A stretch of DNA of 44,637 nucleotides from Bacteroidales bacterium. GTDB lineage: Bacteria > Bacteroidota > Bacteroidia > Bacteroidales > UBA932. Below the pieces are notes generated by a model, which had not been told where the DNA came from, searched no databases, and worked only from the letters and a program-made list of their open reading frames with translations. Every line of letters begins with the position of its first letter. The first letter of the stretch is position 1. Made by a program: the position numbers and the translations under genes. Positions 25,334 through 34,181 of this stretch are shown piece after piece. The DNA lies in contig SFMG01000015.1 of the NCBI GenBank assembly GCA_004554455.1, positions 1-44,637 on the forward strand. Direction: 5' to 3'.

Positions 25334-26831
25334 CCTCAGGCTGCGGAATCCCCATAAGCTTCAGAATCGTAGGGGCCACGTTGCACAGGGCTCCGTCCTT
25401 CACTTCCTTTACCTCGTCTCCGGCGTTGATGACTATGAACTGCACCGGATTCAGGGAGTGCGCGGTGTTCGGGCTGCCGTCCTCGTTGACTGCGTAATCG
25501 GCGTTGCCGTGGTCGGCGGTGAGCAGAACCACGTAGTCGTGGGCTATTGCCGCGCTTACAACCGCCTCCACGCAACCGTCTATGCAGCTGACTGCGCAGC
25601 GTATGGAGTCATATACGCCGGTGTGGCCCACCATATCGCCGTTCGCGAAATTGAGTATGATCATATCGTTTTCTTCGCTGCGTATGGCGTCGAGCAGCTT
25701 GTCGGTAACCTCCAGCGCGCTCATCTCCGGCTTCAGGTCGTAGGTCGGCACTTTCGGGGAGTTGACCAGGATGCGGCTCTCGTTCTCGAAAGGCTGTTCG
25801 CCGCCGCCGTTGAAGAAGAAGGTCACATGGGCATATTTCTCGGTCTCGGCGATGCGGAGCTGCTTCTTGCCCGCCTTGGCAACGGTCTCTCCGAGGGTAT
25901 CTTTTACGACTTCCTTGTCGAAGAGTATGTGCACTCCGGTGAAGCTTGCGTCGTAAGGGGTAAGGCAGCAGTAGTAGAGAGGAATGGTGTGCATCCCCTG
26001 CTCAGGCATATCGTTCTGGGTGAGCACAGCCGTCAGCTCGCGTGCGCGGTCGTTGCGGAAGTTGAAGAATATGACTGCGTCGCCCTCTTCGATCTTTGCG
26101 AGAGGCTGGCCGTTCTCGGTAATGACTATAGGTTTGATGAATTCGTCTGTCACGTCTGCGGCATAGGAAGCCTCGACTCCTGCGACTGCGGATTCGAATG
26201 CCTCGCCCTTGCCTTCAACCAGCAGGTCGTATGCCTGCTTTACGCGGTCCCATCTCTTGTCGCGGTCCATTGCGTAGAAGCGTCCGCAGACACTGGCTAT
26301 GCGTCCGCCGGTCTTCGCCATTTCCGCCTCGAGGTCCTGGATGAAGCCCTTGCCGCTGCGCGGGTCGGTGTCGCGTCCGTCCATAAAGCAGTGTACGAAC
26401 ACGCGTCCGTCGAGACCGGCATTCTTTGCCTCTGAAAGGAATTCATAGACGTGAGAGAGGGAAGAGTGCACGCCGCCGGTGGAGCAGAGTCCCATAAGGT
26501 GCAGTTTCTTGCCGGAGTTGCGGACATAGTCGTAAACCGCCTTGATCTCCGGGTTCTGCATCATCGAATGGTTCCTGCAGGTCATATTGATTTTCACAAG
26601 GTCCTGATAGACCACGCGGCCGGCGCCGAGGTTCATGTGGCCCACTTCGGAGTTGCCCATCTGGCCGTCAGGCAGGCCGACGTACTCGCCGCAGGCCTGG
26701 AGGTGGCTCATGGGATATTTCTTTCTCAGCGAGTCGATGAATGGCGCGCCCTGTTCGTAGATTACGTTTGATTTGTCCTGGCGGCCTTCTCCCCAGCCGT
26801 CGAGGATCATAAGAAGAACTTTTTTGTTCAT
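25308..26831 (-). CDS. gpmI: 2,3-bisphosphoglycerate-independent phosphoglycerate mutase
   Basis: The 507-residue dimanganese enzyme interconverts 3- and 2-phosphoglycerate in glycolysis. Motifs include LMILDGWGEG (metal Asp11), the phosphoserine nucleophile Ser61 in MGNSEVGHMNLGAG, HCFMDGRDTDP, RFYAMDRDKRWDR, NFRNDRARELT and the C-terminal TADHGNADY. Length is standard. Its minus-strand TAACTTTG box lies 58 nt upstream and is divergent with the rnr promoter. Confidence 0.97.
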   Translation of the reverse strand: MNKKVLLMILDGWGEGRQDKSNVIYEQGAPFIDSLRKKYPMSHLQACGEYVGLPDGQMGNSEVGHMNLGAGRVVYQDLVKINMTCRNHSMMQNPEIKAVYDYVRNSGKKLHLMGLCSTGGVHSSLSHVYEFLSEAKNAGLDGRVFVHCFMDGRDTDPRSGKGFIQDLEAEMAKTGGRIASVCGRFYAMDRDKRWDRVKQAYDLLVEGKGEAFESAVAGVEASYAADVTDEFIKPIVITENGQPLAKIEEGDAVIFFNFRNDRARELTAVLTQNDMPEQGMHTIPLYYCCLTPYDASFTGVHILFDKEVVKDTLGETVAKAGKKQLRIAETEKYAHVTFFFNGGGEQPFENESRILVNSPKVPTYDLKPEMSALEVTDKLLDAIRSEENDMIILNFANGDMVGHTGVYDSIRCAVSCIDGCVEAVVSAAIAHDYVVLLTADHGNADYAVNEDGSPNTAHSLNPVQFIVINAGDEVKEVKDGALCNVAPTILKLMGIPQPEAMTAEPLI

Positions 26832-26889
26832 ATCGAGCGATTTTTTCAGTTTTTGTCAGTCCAATGCGTATATATGTTCCAACGGGCTG

Positions 26890-26916
26890 CAAAGTTAGGA
26901 ATTTTGCTTAATTTTG
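26890..26916. promoter_or_regulatory. Divergent promoter boxes, gpmI and rnr
   Basis: Minus-strand TAACTTTG (26890-26897) serves gpmI and plus-strand TAATTTTG (26909-26916) serves rnr, whose ATG is 17 nt downstream. Both match TAnnTTTG. Confidence 0.6.
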
Positions 26917-26933
26917 CGTGATTTATAATTGAT

Positions 26934-29195
26934 ATGGGAAAAAGAAAAAACAGCGGCAGGCGCCGCGAAAAGAAGAGCCGTGAATTCAGGGTCGTCGAAG
27001 GAACGGTCCGCATGACCCGAGAGGGTTTCCTCTTTGTGACTTCGGAGTCGGGAGAGGATGAAGTTTTTGTAAAGGCCACAAAGGCCTGCGGGGCTCTCAA
27101 CGGTGACTTTGTGAAGGTCGCAGTCACCAGGGAAAAGACTGAAAGACAACGTTGCGAGGGTCAGGTCACGGAGGTGGTCAGACGTTCTGCCAAGCCTTTT
27201 GTGGGAATTCTCCACATAGTAGGCAGGCAGGCCTGGGTGCTGATGCAGAGCCGCACCATGCCCTACGACATAGTGATCCCGATGCTGGAAGGCGGTTCAA
27301 AGGCTGCAGACAGCCGGGGTTTCCTGAAGGTGGACGGCCCGGACAGCTGGGCTCTCGACGGAGTGGTGGATGAGGAAGGACGCGAGCTGCGCGTGTTCAA
27401 CGGGCAGAAGGTGGCGGCCGTGGTGGACTTCTGGAGACGCAAGGACCCTATGCCGACCGGTCACCTGGTCGATGTGCTCGGGGATCCGGGCGAGAACGAC
27501 ACCGAAATGCACGCCATATTGGCCGAATACAATCTGCCGTACCGCTTCGAGCCGGAGGTGGCCCGTGCGGCTGACAGCATATCCGACGTCATAAGCCCGG
27601 AGGACCTGAAGGGACGCCGCGACTTCAGGGACGTGCTCACCATAACCATAGACCCGACGGACGCCAAGGACTTCGACGACGCGCTGTCCTTCCGCAGGCT
27701 GGAGAACGGTAACTTCGAGGTAGGCGTGCATATTGCCGACGTCACCCATTACGTGAAGGTCGGCAGCATAGTGGACGAAGAGGCGAAAGCCAGGGGCACA
27801 TCCGTCTATCTGGTGGACAGGACCGTGCCTATGCTTCCCGAGAAGCTCTCCAACAAGCTCTGCTCACTGCGTCCGGGCGAGGAGAAACTGACTTTTTCGG
27901 CCGTTTTCGAACTCACTCCGCTGGCAAGGATAGTCAGCCGCTGGTTCGGCCGCACCGTGATATGTTCGGACTACCGTTTTGACTATGACGGCGCGCAGGC
28001 CATCATCAAGGGCAAGGACTATGTGAAGCCGGCGCACAAGGCTAAGGCGGACGAGGGTGCGGTCCTCTCGACCGGTCCGGTTTCGGAGGAGATTCGCGAG
28101 GCCGTGCTGATTCTGGATAAACTGGCCTCCAAGCTGCGCAAGAAGCGCTTTGCAGCCGGCGCCATCAGTTTCGAGAGACCGGAAATGAAGGTGCTGGTGG
28201 ATGAGAAAGGCAAGCCTGTCGATGTCTATCAGAAGACTTCCTTCGAGGCCAACTGGCTCATCGAGGAATTCATGCTCCTGGCCAACAAGGGAGTGGCGGA
28301 GTTCGTGGCTAAGGAATGCAAGAAGACCTTCGTTTACAGGGTGCACGACGAGCCGGATCAGGAAAAGCTGGGCTCCCTGCGCAACTTTGCCGGCAACTTC
28401 GGCTTCAAGATGGGACCTACCGGCAACGGGAAGGAGATTTCCAAATCCCTCAACGCCCTCTTTGACGAGTCCCGCGAATCGCCGGCCTTCGGAGCGATAG
28501 AACTGCTCTCCCTCAGAACTATGGCGAAGGCCCGCTACGATGTGGATAACATAGGCCACTACGGCCTTGCCTTCCCGTATTACACTCATTTCACCTCGCC
28601 TATACGCCGTTATCCGGATATGATGGTGCATCGTCTGCTCGCACGCTACCTCAGCGGCAGGGACAGCGCTTCCAAGGATGCCTATGCCGCCCTGTGCAAG
28701 CACTGCTCGGAACGCGAGGTCATAGCCGCGGATGCGGAGCGCGCCAGCATCAAATACAAGCTCGTCGAGTTCATGCAGGACAAAGTGGGTTATGAATTCG
28801 AAGGACATATATCCGGCCTTACGGAGTGGGGAATGTATGTGGAGATAGAGCCGACAAAGATAGAGGGCATGGTTGCCCTCCGCGACATAAGCGGCGACTT
28901 CTACGAGTTCGATGCCGACAATTACCGTCTCGTCGGCCGTCGCGGCGGCATAGTCTATCAGCTCGGAGACCCTGTGCGCATACGTGTCAAGAAGACCAAT
29001 CTCGAACAGATGCTGCTCGACTATGAACTGATAGAGAGCGGCAACGAAAAGCGCCTTCCGGCCTCGGAAAGGCCATCTTCCGCCGGGTCTTCCTCCCGTC
29101 CGTCTTCCTCCCGTCCGTCTTCCTCTCGGAAGCCTTCATCAGCAAAAGTTTCCTCCCGGAAGCCTTCCCGTAAAACAAAGAAAGAAAAACGATAG
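26934..29195 (+). CDS. rnr: Ribonuclease R
   Basis: The 753-residue 3'-5' exoribonuclease degrades structured RNA. The order is basic N terminus, cold-shock-like RNA-binding domains, the RNB catalytic domain (TIDPTDAKDFDDALSF with the metal-binding Asp cluster; HIADVTHYVK; FTSPIRRYPDMMVHR), an S1 domain (FEGHISGLTEWGMYVEI), and a lysine/serine/arginine-rich tail. The tail has a short imperfect repeat of SSSRPSSSR type encoded by near-identical 15-bp DNA repeats at 29086-29130; such basic tails are known to help RNase R unwind substrates. The OPA carrier begins 3 bp after its stop. Confidence 0.96.
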   Translation: MGKRKNSGRRREKKSREFRVVEGTVRMTREGFLFVTSESGEDEVFVKATKACGALNGDFVKVAVTREKTERQRCEGQVTEVVRRSAKPFVGILHIVGRQAWVLMQSRTMPYDIVIPMLEGGSKAADSRGFLKVDGPDSWALDGVVDEEGRELRVFNGQKVAAVVDFWRRKDPMPTGHLVDVLGDPGENDTEMHAILAEYNLPYRFEPEVARAADSISDVISPEDLKGRRDFRDVLTITIDPTDAKDFDDALSFRRLENGNFEVGVHIADVTHYVKVGSIVDEEAKARGTSVYLVDRTVPMLPEKLSNKLCSLRPGEEKLTFSAVFELTPLARIVSRWFGRTVICSDYRFDYDGAQAIIKGKDYVKPAHKAKADEGAVLSTGPVSEEIREAVLILDKLASKLRKKRFAAGAISFERPEMKVLVDEKGKPVDVYQKTSFEANWLIEEFMLLANKGVAEFVAKECKKTFVYRVHDEPDQEKLGSLRNFAGNFGFKMGPTGNGKEISKSLNALFDESRESPAFGAIELLSLRTMAKARYDVDNIGHYGLAFPYYTHFTSPIRRYPDMMVHRLLARYLSGRDSASKDAYAALCKHCSEREVIAADAERASIKYKLVEFMQDKVGYEFEGHISGLTEWGMYVEIEPTKIEGMVALRDISGDFYEFDADNYRLVGRRGGIVYQLGDPVRIRVKKTNLEQMLLDYELIESGNEKRLPASERPSSAGSSSRPSSSRPSSSRKPSSAKVSSRKPSRKTKKEKR

Positions 29196-29198
29196 AAA

Positions 29199-30584
29199 AT
29201 GGGATTCCTCGATTTTTACAAGATCAGCGGGCCTTCCGCCAGGAAGGTGGACTCTGACAGAGTTGACGAGACCTGGCGCAAAAAGCGTTTCCAGGCCTTC
29301 CTTGCAGGCACTTTTGCCTATGCACTCTATTATGTATGCCGCCTTTCGATGGGCGTGATGAAGCAGCCTCTCATCGACGCCGGACTGCTCAGTGCGACCC
29401 AGCTGGGCATCGTGGGCGCCTGTCTTTACTGGTGCTATGCCGTCGGAAAATTCGTTAACGGCTTCCTGGCAGACGGTTCCAACATCAAGCGCTTCATGGC
29501 CACCGGCCTTGTCATTTCCGTGGCGATGAACCTCTGCATGGGAGTCCTGGGTGCCTCCGCAGCTGCCGGGGCCATACCGTCCTCCGCCCTTTTCATCTGC
29601 TTCGCGGTGATGTGGGGCATCAACGGCTGGGCCCAGTCTATGGGAGCGCCTCCGGCAATCATTGCCCTGTCGCGCTGGTTCCCTCTCAAGATCAGGGGTA
29701 CCTACTACGGCTTCTTCAGTGCATCGCACAACATAGGCGAGGGCCTTTCGTTCATATTCGTCGGTTGGCTTGTTCACTACGTCGGTTGGAAATGGGGCTT
29801 TTTCGGCGCTGCACTGGCCGGAGCATTGGGTGTGCTTCTCATCCTTTTCTGGCTTCACGATACTCCTGAGAGTCAGGGACTTCCGTCAATTGAGGAACTT
29901 TCAGGCGAGAAAACGGAGGGAGAGAAGAAATCTTCGTCCGAGGAAACCCGTGCCATCCAGCGTGCCGTACTCCGCAATCCGGGCGTGTGGATACTCGCGC
30001 TCTCCAGCGCCTTTATGTATATGAGCCGCTATGCAATCAACGAGTGGGGTGTGATATTCCTTCAGGAGGCCAAGGGCTACAGTCTCGCCGGGGCCTCTGG
30101 CATCATAGGTATCAATCCTATTTTCGGAATCATAGGAACAGTCGTTTCCGGCTGGCTCTCGGACGTCCTTTTCCGCGGTGACAGGCGCTATCCGGCCTTT
30201 GCCGCCGGCATACTCGAGTCCCTCGCCCTGGCCCTCTTCCTCTTCGGCGGCCCGGCCAAGTGGGTGAATGTGCTTGCAATGGTGCTCTTCGGAATTGCCA
30301 TAGGCGTGCTCATCAGTTTCGTCGGAGGACTTATGGCCGTGGATCTCGTTCCGAGAAAGGCCACGGGTGCAGCCCTGGGTGTGGTCGGCCTGGCCTCATA
30401 CGCCGCTGCAGGCATACAGAATGTAGTGACCGGCCTCCTGCTGGACAGGGTGGATATGATAGAGTCCGCAAGTGGCGCAATGGTACACAATTTCACTTAC
30501 GTATCCTGGTTCTGGCTCGGCGCCGCAGTCATATCCTTCCTCCTCCCTGTTCTCAACTGGGGCAGAAAGGTGAAGGAAAATTAA
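29199..30584 (+). CDS. OPA-family MFS transporter (GlpT/UhpT-like organophosphate antiporter)
   Basis: The 461-residue protein has about 12 membrane spans and the organophosphate:phosphate antiporter fingerprint: YALYYVCRLSMGVMKQPL near the N terminus, GKFVNGFLAD, NGWAQSMGAPP, SRWFPLKIRGTYYGFFSASHNIGEG, and the C-terminal RKATGAALGVVGLASYAAAGIQ. Family members exchange glycerol-3-phosphate or hexose phosphates for phosphate. It begins 3 bp after rnr, and the Na/Pi gene that follows has its own promoter. The substrate is not predictable from the sequence alone. Confidence 0.88.
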   Translation: MGFLDFYKISGPSARKVDSDRVDETWRKKRFQAFLAGTFAYALYYVCRLSMGVMKQPLIDAGLLSATQLGIVGACLYWCYAVGKFVNGFLADGSNIKRFMATGLVISVAMNLCMGVLGASAAAGAIPSSALFICFAVMWGINGWAQSMGAPPAIIALSRWFPLKIRGTYYGFFSASHNIGEGLSFIFVGWLVHYVGWKWGFFGAALAGALGVLLILFWLHDTPESQGLPSIEELSGEKTEGEKKSSSEETRAIQRAVLRNPGVWILALSSAFMYMSRYAINEWGVIFLQEAKGYSLAGASGIIGINPIFGIIGTVVSGWLSDVLFRGDRRYPAFAAGILESLALALFLFGGPAKWVNVLAMVLFGIAIGVLISFVGGLMAVDLVPRKATGAALGVVGLASYAAAGIQNVVTGLLLDRVDMIESASGAMVHNFTYVSWFWLGAAVISFLLPVLNWGRKVKEN

Positions 30585-30605
30585 CCGGTGCATCGAAAAA
30601 CTTAA

Positions 30606-30613
30606 TATATTTG
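30606..30613 (+). promoter_or_regulatory. TAnnTTTG-type box for the Na/Pi cotransporter gene
   Basis: TATATTTG lies 40 nt before the ATG at 30654, in the 69-bp gap after the OPA gene. Confidence 0.5.
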
Positions 30614-30653
30614 TAACGGATTGTTAACTTGAGCTAATCTCTTTTTCTCAGAT

Positions 30654-32357
30654 ATGGATACTACAGCGGTGATTTCCGCGATACTTACACTCCTGGCCGG
30701 CATAGGCATATTCCTGGTTGCCTGTCAGATGATGAGTTCTAATCTCGAGGCTGCCAGTTCCGAGAAACTCAAACATCTTTTTGCAAAAGCATCCAAGAGC
30801 AAACTGCTCGGTGTGGGCATAGGTACCCTCGGTACCGCTGCAATCCAGAGTTCCGGCGCGACTACGGTGATGACCATCGGTTTCGTCAATGCCGGCATCA
30901 TCTCTCTGGCGCAGGCCGCTACAATAATATATGGTGCGAACATAGGTACAACCGTCACGGCGCAGATCGTCGCCCTCGGTATGTTCGGAGAAGGCGGCAT
31001 CTCCACTTCCGTGATATTCTCGGCTTTCGCCGGACTCGGTGCCTTTATCTCCCTTTTCTCCAAAAAGAGCAACTGGAAGACTATGGGCGGCATACTGGCC
31101 GGCTTCGGTATGCTCTTCGTCGGTCTCTCGCTGATGAGTGGCTCCATGAAGGATTTCGCCAATCTCGAGGGCGTCAAGATTTTCCTCGCCCAGATAGGCA
31201 ATCCTATTCTGCTCGTCCTGCTCGGAGCCATCTTCACCGCAATTATCCAGAGCTCATCCGTGATGACCTCCATCGCCCTTGCGATGGTAGTCAGCGGGCT
31301 CATTTCCCTTGATCAGGGCATATACCTCACAATGGGTTCGAACATCGGTTCCTGCGTCGTTGCCATCATTGCGGGCATCACCAGCAGCAAGAATGCGAAG
31401 CGCACTGCTCTCATACACCTGATATTCAACTGCGCCGGTGTGCTGATATTCCTCGTCGTGAACTGGATACTCGGCCTCTCCACTGGAGGAAGGGTGAATT
31501 TCGGAACCATTTTCGACGCCGCCTTCCCTGGTGTCCCTCAGACCCAGCTTGCGATGTTCCACACCTTCTTCAACGTGGTTACGGTAATATGCATCCTGCC
31601 TCTGACCAATCTCCTCGTGAATCTCGTCGTCAAGATGGTGCCGGATTCGAAGGATGTCGCCGATCCGGATGCACCGCGTCTCCATTATGTGGATGACAAT
31701 ATGCTCAAGACCCCTCCTGTAGCCGTTCAGCAGACCAAGAAGGAAATAGTCCGTATGTCAGAGCTTGCAATGGAGAACTTCAACAGGGCGCTGCGCATAG
31801 TCACCAGCCTCACCTTTGCCGAAAAGGACAAGTTCGAGAAGACCGAGGACGAGATCAACTTCATCAACCGCGCTCTCGTGGATTTCGTAGTGAAGCTCTC
31901 CGAACAGAACAGTATCAGTGAAAGGGACCACGTTTACCTGGCTACCACCTACCGTACCGTCCGTGACCTGGAACGTATCGGTGACTACGCTGAGAATATA
32001 CTCGAGTACTCCGAGAGCATGGCCAGCGAAGGGAAGGGATTCTCGGAAGAGGCCCTGGCCGAAGTGGATGCCTTGAGGAAGCTCATCACTGACCTATATG
32101 GCTATACGATGAAGGCATACGAAGACGAGGACTTCGATGCCCTCGATAAGGCGAACGAAGTCGAAGAGAAAATCGATGACTTTACCAAGATGATGGAAGA
32201 CAACCATATCAGGCGCCTTTCCGAAGGTATATGCACGCCTAAGGTCGGCTCCCAGTACCTCTCGCTTTCTTCAAACGCAGAGCGTATCGCCGACCACCTT
32301 GTGAACGTGGCCAAGTCGATACGCAGTCTCAGATCGACAGGACACCAAGCACGTTGA
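30654..32357 (+). CDS. Na+/Pi cotransporter with C-terminal PhoU-like domain
   Basis: The 567-residue membrane protein belongs to the Na/Pi-cotransporter II-related family. Its two inverted repeats carry the QSS signatures GTAAIQSSGATTVM and TAIIQSSSVMTSIAL. Each is followed by an ANIGTT- or SNIGS-type loop. Residues from about 355 onward form a cytoplasmic PhoU-like helical bundle (RTVRDLERIGDYAENI, SSNAERIADHLVNVAKSI). The family imports phosphate; the PhoU part is thought to regulate it. The preceding OPA carrier also handles phosphate compounds. Its last 29 bp overlap the convergent pfkA gene. Confidence 0.93.
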   Translation: MDTTAVISAILTLLAGIGIFLVACQMMSSNLEAASSEKLKHLFAKASKSKLLGVGIGTLGTAAIQSSGATTVMTIGFVNAGIISLAQAATIIYGANIGTTVTAQIVALGMFGEGGISTSVIFSAFAGLGAFISLFSKKSNWKTMGGILAGFGMLFVGLSLMSGSMKDFANLEGVKIFLAQIGNPILLVLLGAIFTAIIQSSSVMTSIALAMVVSGLISLDQGIYLTMGSNIGSCVVAIIAGITSSKNAKRTALIHLIFNCAGVLIFLVVNWILGLSTGGRVNFGTIFDAAFPGVPQTQLAMFHTFFNVVTVICILPLTNLLVNLVVKMVPDSKDVADPDAPRLHYVDDNMLKTPPVAVQQTKKEIVRMSELAMENFNRALRIVTSLTFAEKDKFEKTEDEINFINRALVDFVVKLSEQNSISERDHVYLATTYRTVRDLERIGDYAENILEYSESMASEGKGFSEEALAEVDALRKLITDLYGYTMKAYEDEDFDALDKANEVEEKIDDFTKMMEDNHIRRLSEGICTPKVGSQYLSLSSNAERIADHLVNVAKSIRSLRSTGHQAR

Positions 32358-33315
32358 TAAGTTCCTTGTCTATAGGCTTGTCCATCTTAATCGCACGGGA
32401 GAACGGAACATAGACTATCTTGTCGTTCTGTATTCCCACCATCACATTGCGTTGCCCTTCGTCGAGGGCGACTATCGATGCGACGCCGAGCCGGCTGGCC
32501 AGAATCCTGTCGTATGCGCTCGGGCTTCCTCCGCGCTGCAGATGTCCCAGTATCGACACCCTTACTTCGTAGCCCGGATATTCCTTGACGACGCGGTCGG
32601 CATAGTACTGAGCTCCTCCATTACCCACCTTAGGGCTCTCTGAAACCAGGACTATTGAGCTGTTCTTGCTTTTCCTTATGCCGTGTCCTATGAATTGTTC
32701 GAGCTGGTCGATGTTCGAATGGTCTTCAGGTATGATAGCTGCCTCGGCACCGCAGGCGATGGCGCTGTTCTGGGCGAGGAAGCCGGCATCGCGGCCCATT
32801 ACCTCTACGAAGAATATCCTGTTGTGGCTGGTCGCCGTGTCCCTTATCTTGTCAACGCATTCCACTATGGTATTGAGGGCGGTGTCGTAACCTATGGTGT
32901 AGTCCGTGCCGTAGAGGTCATTGTCAATTGTTCCGGGCAGGCCTATGCAGGTTACGTCATATTCCTTGGCAAAGGTCAGCGCTCCTGCCAGGGAGCCGTT
33001 TCCTCCGATGACGACGAGGGCGTCTATCCCCTGGGCCTTTATGTTCTCATACGCTTTCGCCCTGCCTTCGGGAGTGGTGAACTCCTTGCTTCTGGCGCTC
33101 TTGAGTATGGTTCCTCCTCTCTGTATGGTGTTGGATACGCTTTCAGTTGTGAGATCGACTATCTCATTTTCAATCAGGCCTGCATAACCGCGGTATATGC
33201 CTTTTACCTTCCATCCCTTCGAGATGGCAGCCCTTGTGACGGCCCTGATGCAGGCGTTCATTCCAGGAGCGTCACCACCCGAGGTGAGCACTCCGATGCA
33301 TGTGATTTCTTTCAT
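32329..33315 (-). CDS. pfkA: ATP-dependent 6-phosphofructokinase
   Basis: The 328-residue glycolytic enzyme phosphorylates fructose-6-phosphate. Motifs are GVLTSGGDAPGMNACIR (ATP site), YRGYAGL, GGNGSLAGA, LPGTIDNDLYGTDYTIGYDTA (catalytic Asp region), EVMGRDAGFLA and LGHLQRGGSPSAYDR. Length is standard. The ATG at 33315 gives the family N terminus MKEITCIGVLTSGG; codons upstream of it are not conserved. The upstream region contains only weak promoter-like matches (33349-33382) and then the repeat island. Confidence 0.96.
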   Translation of the reverse strand: MKEITCIGVLTSGGDAPGMNACIRAVTRAAISKGWKVKGIYRGYAGLIENEIVDLTTESVSNTIQRGGTILKSARSKEFTTPEGRAKAYENIKAQGIDALVVIGGNGSLAGALTFAKEYDVTCIGLPGTIDNDLYGTDYTIGYDTALNTIVECVDKIRDTATSHNRIFFVEVMGRDAGFLAQNSAIACGAEAAIIPEDHSNIDQLEQFIGHGIRKSKNSSIVLVSESPKVGNGGAQYYADRVVKEYPGYEVRVSILGHLQRGGSPSAYDRILASRLGVASIVALDEGQRNVMVGIQNDKIVYVPFSRAIKMDKPIDKELINVLGVLSI

Positions 33316-33348
33316 CCTTTTGTCATTTTGCAAACCTGTTTTTTGCAT

Positions 33349-33382
33349 CAAAAATTATGCCTGTCAGTAATCAGCAAAGTCA
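33349..33382 (-). promoter_or_regulatory. Possible pfkA promoter region
   Basis: Two imperfect minus-strand boxes are visible: TAATTTTTG (33349-33357, one extra T) and TGACTTTG (33375-33382, one mismatch). Either could drive pfkA (ATG at 33315). Neither fits the consensus as well as the other promoters in the window. Confidence 0.3.
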
Positions 33383-33390
33383 CTGTACTT

Positions 33391-34165
33391 TTTTGCCGCA
33401 ACGAATATTAGAACCGGACGCGGAGCGTTGTTGTGGCGGGGACTGGCGCCACTCCGGCGGCTTTTTACTTAGGATTATGCCGCCTTCGTGACATCCAGTC
33501 CCCGCCTGCGTCCGCAACGGCATCCTGCAGGCGAAACCATTCTCCTCTGCCGCAACGAATGTTAGAACCGGACGCGGAGCGTTGTTGCGGCGGGAACTGG
33601 CGCCACTCCGGCGGCTTTTAACTTAGGATTATGCCGCCTTCGTGACATCCAGTCCCCGCCTGCGTCCGCAACGGCATCCTGCAGGCGGAACCATTCTCCT
33701 CTGCCGCAACGAAGATTAGAATCGGACGCGGACCGTTGTTGCGGCGGGGACTGGCGCCACTCCGGCGGCTATTTACTTAGGATTATGCCGCCTTCGTGAC
33801 ATCCAGTCCCCGCCTGCGTCCGCAATGTTCATCCTGCAGGCGAAACCATTCTCCTCTGCCGCAACGAAGATTAGAACCGGACGCTGAGAGTTGTTGCGGC
33901 GGGGACAGGCGCCACTCCGGCGGCTTTTTACTTAGGATTATGCCGCCTTCGTGGCATCCAGTCCCCGCCTGCGTCCGCAACGGCATCCTGCAGGCGGAAC
34001 CATTCTCCTCTGCCGCAACGAAGATTAGAATCGGACGCGGAGCGTTGTTGCGGCGGGGACTGGCGCCACTCCGGCGGCTTTTTACTTAGGATTATGCCGC
34101 CTTCGTGACATCCAGTCCCCGCCTGCGTCCGCAACGGCATCCTGCAGGCGGGCTAATCTTATCTG
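33391..34165 (+). repeat. Island B, type I tandem repeat (154 bp x 5)
   Basis: Five highly similar direct repeats start at the GCCGCAACGAA landmark at 33395, 33549, 33703, 33858 and 34012, with a period of 154-155 bp. Each contains a nested hairpin. The outer CGGACGC pairs with GCGTCCG, then GGCGGGGACTGG with CCAGTCCCCGCC, then the inner GGCGGC with GCCGCC, around a TTTTTACTTAGGATTAT loop. The unit halves match the 74-bp units of island A, so this is the same repeat with an inserted hairpin module. Short open frames occur but differ between units, and I see no gene here. Confidence 0.92.
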
Positions 34166-34181
34166 TGGCGACGACAAACCC

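Noticed and set aside
25257..26435. 392-residue plus-strand frame opposite gpmI
   Set aside because: It is antisense to an intact glycolytic gene and no family is recognisable.
33391..34165. Integron attC-like cassette array
   Set aside because: The units lack the GTTRRRY/RYYYAAC core pair, contain no cassettes with genes, and no integron integrase is present in the window.
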